Shown here: positions 61,634 to 64,000 of the stretch, one piece after another
Position numbering within the stretch: the stretch's first letter is position 1
How the letters are laid out: the number at the start of each line of letters is the position of its first letter
Source: CAYGYG01 sp964354155
GTDB lineage: Bacteria > Hydrothermota > Tepidihabitantia > SM23-42 > CAYGYG01
Length of the DNA stretch: 64,000 nucleotides
Assembly: GCA_964354155.1 (NCBI GenBank)
Contig: CAYGYG010000010.1
Span: 1-64,000, forward strand
Direction: 5' to 3'
Notes under the pieces: generated by a model
The model's database searches: none
What the model saw: the letters and a program-made list of their open reading frames with translations, nothing else
Told to the model about the DNA's origin: nothing
Program-made: the position numbers and the translations under genes

Positions 61634-62797
61634 GTGGTCCGAACTGGATTGGAAGTCGCAACCTGGCAGGGGCAGGAATCTCTACGCCGCCTGCGCCTCG
61701 GCCTTATCGTCAATGCGTCATCGGTCACCTCCCGGTTGCAGCACACCGTCACCGTCCTCGGCGAAACCGGCTTCACTATTGCCGCGCTGTTCGCTCCGGA
61801 GCACGGCCTGTGGGGTGCCAGCCAGGACCAGATCAAGGAGGACGGCTTCCTTGACCGGCGCACCGGGCTTAAGGTGTTCAGTCTGTACGGACGGCACAAG
61901 AAGCCGACCCGGGCAATGCTCAAAGACGTTGACGCGGTGGTTTTCGACGTTCAAGACATCGGTACCCGTTTCTATACTTTTGTGTGGACCATGACTCTGG
62001 CCATGGAATCATGCGCCGCCCACGATCGTCGTTTCGTCGTGCTCGACCGGCCCAACCCGCTCAACGGCCGGGATCTCGAAGGTCCGGTACTCGAGCCGGC
62101 TTTTCGATCCTTCGTCGGTCTTCACCCGATCCCGATTCGCCACGGTCTGACCGCCGGCGAGCTCGCGCTGTTTATCAAGGCCAAGTACCTGCCCCGCCTT
62201 GATCTTGCCGTCATCAAGATGCAGGGCTGGCGCCGGTCAATGTGGTTTGACCAGACCGGTCTGCCCTGGGTGATGCCCTCGCCCAACATGCCGAGCCTGG
62301 ATACGGCCACGGTCTACCCCGGCATGTGTTTGCTTGAGGGCACTAACATCTCGGAAGGTCGGGGCACGACCCGGCCCTTTGAAATCTTCGGTGCCCCCTG
62401 GATTGATCCCGATGAGATCGAGACCGCGCTTCGGCAGTATCGTCTCGCTGGAGTCGATTTCCGGCCCATCTTTTTTCGCCCGACCTTTCACAAATTCAAA
62501 GGCCAAGTCTGCGGCGGCCTGCAGCTTCATATCACCGACCGGGCGCGATTCAAGCCGGTGCTGACCGCGGTTGCCGTCCTGTGCGCGATCCGGCAGGGCT
62601 ACCCCAAGAAGTTCGCCTGGCTTGGCCCGCCGTATGAAGACGAAAGGCGCCGACGGCCCTTTGACATTCTGGCCGGTAATGCCGTACTGCGCCGCGACAT
62701 TGAAAAGCTCACGCCGTTGCCAGCGATCGAACGGCGCTGGCAGGCCGAGCTCGGCGCGTTCAAGAAAGAAGCAAAGCGCCGCTTGCTGTACAGTTAG
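61634..62797 (+). CDS. namZ: DUF1343 family exo-beta-N-acetylmuramidase (NamZ-like)
   Basis: A 387-residue protein of the DUF1343/NamZ family, which releases MurNAc from the non-reducing end of peptidoglycan fragments. Motifs: VNASSVTSRLQHTV, ALFAPEHGLWG, VVFDVQDIGTRFYTF, LDRPNPLNG and CLLEGTNISEGRGTTRPFE. The start is GTG 61634, 5 bases after a -10. No signal peptide is seen, so it may act on imported fragments in the cytosol. The next genes fit MurNAc recycling. Confidence 0.9.
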   Translation: MVRTGLEVATWQGQESLRRLRLGLIVNASSVTSRLQHTVTVLGETGFTIAALFAPEHGLWGASQDQIKEDGFLDRRTGLKVFSLYGRHKKPTRAMLKDVDAVVFDVQDIGTRFYTFVWTMTLAMESCAAHDRRFVVLDRPNPLNGRDLEGPVLEPAFRSFVGLHPIPIRHGLTAGELALFIKAKYLPRLDLAVIKMQGWRRSMWFDQTGLPWVMPSPNMPSLDTATVYPGMCLLEGTNISEGRGTTRPFEIFGAPWIDPDEIETALRQYRLAGVDFRPIFFRPTFHKFKGQVCGGLQLHITDRARFKPVLTAVAVLCAIRQGYPKKFAWLGPPYEDERRRRPFDILAGNAVLRRDIEKLTPLPAIERRWQAELGAFKKEAKRRLLYS

Positions 62798-62808
62798 CCG
62801 GCGGTTCG

Positions 62809-63744
62809 ATGCAGGCGATCGTCCTCGGCGCCGGATACGGCACACGGCTGCGTCCCGTGACCGATCATATCCCGAAAATTATGCTGCCGGTTCTTGACCG
62901 TCCCCTGCTGGCTAACACCATCTATTATCTGAAGCACCACGGTGTCACGCGGATCGCCCTGAACACGCATCACATGGCGCGGTCGGTGGAGGATTTTCTG
63001 GCGGACCGCCGGCGGTTCGGCATGGAGATATTGGTGCATCACGAGCCTTCGATCCTGGGCACCGGCGGCGGCGTCGGCGGTCTTGGAGGCTACGTCTCGG
63101 AGGACAATTTTGTTATTTACAATGGCGACATTGTGACTAATATTAACCTTAGTGAAGCGTTCGACTTTCACCTCACGCGCAAGCCGCTGGTAACGATGAT
63201 CCTCCATGATTATCCCAAGTTCAACAAGGTGGCCGTGGACCGGCATAACCGGGTGACCGACATCGAGGGGAAGGCCGGAAAACAGGAGAAAGGCGATCGT
63301 CAACTGGCTTTTTCGGCGGTCGCGATTGCCGGGCGCCGGCTGTTGGACCGACTGCCCCGGGATCAGTTCTGCGACATGAAGGAGATCTATCTGGCCCTGC
63401 TTTCGGAAGGTTCCGACGAGATCGCCGGTTTCATCGCGCGCCGGCACTATTGGCGGGATATCGGGACGGTCGATGATTACCTGGGCCTGCACCGTGATAT
63501 CCTGGTCGGCCGTGAACCGGTCCTGGTCGACTACGAACTGCCTTCCGGATCGGTTTTCGTCGGTCGCAATGCGCTGATTTCCGATCAGGCGCGGCTGGGC
63601 GGTTTTGTCAGTATCGGTCACGACAGCCGGATTGAAGATGCCCGGGTCAGCGATTCGGTGGTCTTGAGCCATACGCTGATACGGGCCGGCGAGGAACATG
63701 CCCACTGCGTGATCGGTCCGGACTGGAAGGTACGGGCGGGTTAG
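62809..63744 (+). CDS. Sugar-1-phosphate nucleotidyltransferase, MurU-like
   Basis: A 311-residue NDP-sugar pyrophosphorylase. The signature is GAGYGTRLRPVTDHIPKIML at residues 7-26; ILGTGGGVGGLGGYV and FVIYNGDIVTNINLS continue the nucleotide site. The C-terminal 80 residues form a beta-helix-like part. MurU makes UDP-MurNAc from MurNAc-1-phosphate; the same fold covers glucose- and mannose-1-phosphate transferases. The position between namZ and a kinase of the AmgK kind favours MurU. Confidence 0.75.
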   Translation: MQAIVLGAGYGTRLRPVTDHIPKIMLPVLDRPLLANTIYYLKHHGVTRIALNTHHMARSVEDFLADRRRFGMEILVHHEPSILGTGGGVGGLGGYVSEDNFVIYNGDIVTNINLSEAFDFHLTRKPLVTMILHDYPKFNKVAVDRHNRVTDIEGKAGKQEKGDRQLAFSAVAIAGRRLLDRLPRDQFCDMKEIYLALLSEGSDEIAGFIARRHYWRDIGTVDDYLGLHRDILVGREPVLVDYELPSGSVFVGRNALISDQARLGGFVSIGHDSRIEDARVSDSVVLSHTLIRAGEEHAHCVIGPDWKVRAG

Positions 63745-63749
63745 GCGAC

Positions 63750-64000
63750 ATGGAACAGGCCGTGATTCTCTCTCTCCGAGACACAGTCATGAAAGTGGTC
63801 GGCACCTTGCCCAAGAAGTTCCGGCCGTCCCGAGACTCAAGTTTCCGTATCATCCCGGGCGGGTCGGACCGCAAATTCGTGCGGATCAGCGACCACGACA
63901 AGAAGATGATGCTGATGATTTCCGATCCGCTGGACAAGGAATTCACGAACTACCTGCAGATCCACCAGTACCTTAACGGTAAAAAGCTGGGCGTCCCCGA
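63750..64000 (+). CDS. AmgK-like sugar kinase, 5' part (runs off the window)
   Basis: 83 codons from ATG 63750 to the window end, open throughout. The start MEQAVILSLRDTVMKVV and the segment RIIPGGSDRKFVRI resemble the ATP-binding start of aminoglycoside-phosphotransferase-like kinases such as AmgK (MurNAc/GlcNAc anomeric kinase). The catalytic part lies outside the window. The order NamZ-MurU-AmgK makes a full MurNAc route to UDP-MurNAc. Confidence 0.65.
   Translation, partial: MEQAVILSLRDTVMKVVGTLPKKFRPSRDSSFRIIPGGSDRKFVRISDHDKKMMLMISDPLDKEFTNYLQIHQYLNGKKLGVP

Overview
This window is a GC-rich bacterial chromosome segment, dense with genes and with no phage, CRISPR or intact transposase. 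Four secreted proteins end in a FlgD/type IX secretion-like C-terminal domain, and there is a PorV-like barrel, a gingipain-type (C25) peptidase and a TonB receptor/DUF4249 pair. This points to an uncultured FCB-group or neighbouring candidate phylum (WOR-3-like lineages fit best). That placement is inference; no rRNA is present.

Layout. 1-6329: end of tuf and the S10/spc ribosomal operon from rpsJ to rpsZ, where it stops. 6418-8730: tyrS, mnmA. 9009-15086: rpsU-mutS2-dnaG-rpoD, a macromolecular-synthesis cluster with mutS2 inserted and a structured non-coding stretch before rpoD. 15132-20917: surface proteins. 21213-26530: fabG-acpP-fabF-etfB-etfA-coaE-zinc-ribbon operon. 26688-29345: a 13-repeat secreted protein. 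29413-32986 (minus): ribBA-ribH-nusB-phosphoesterase-pdxJ. 33193-37193: small zincin, citrate synthase, OmpA-family protein. 37680-40741 (minus): exported Pcm, aspartokinase, an orphan amino-acid binding lipoprotein. 41321-43556: small membrane protein, acpS, a YHS mini-gene, a GIY-YIG-like protein, a second Pcm. 43568-47947: tRNA-Pro(CGG), a LOG-family protein, a C25 peptidase. 48118-54465 (minus): apt, then rpoZ-coaBC-udg-dnaB-mlaE-mlaF-mlaD (transcribed in that order). 54634-57667: a HEAT-like protein and an HD-GYP protein sharing an N-terminal domain. 57703-61523: an exported EEP-family hydrolase and secreted proteins. 61634-64000: NamZ, a MurU-like and an AmgK-like gene, a likely MurNAc-recycling cluster.

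Three patterns cross the whole window. (1) Nineteen good sigma-70-type promoters can be read; 13 have a 16-bp spacer and 6 a 17-bp spacer. (2) In nine of them the -10 hexamer lies only 5-8 nt before the start codon (five GTG, four ATG), so these mRNAs are probably leaderless. (3) The larger intergenic spaces are mosaics of dispersed repeats: a 66-bp element (65/66 identical copies 22 kb apart), a 65-bp element in inverted copies, a 40-bp element, a C/G-tract element of about 80 bp, hairpin elements whose stems differ but stay paired, degenerate 7- and 8-bp tandem arrays, and one MITE with TA ends.
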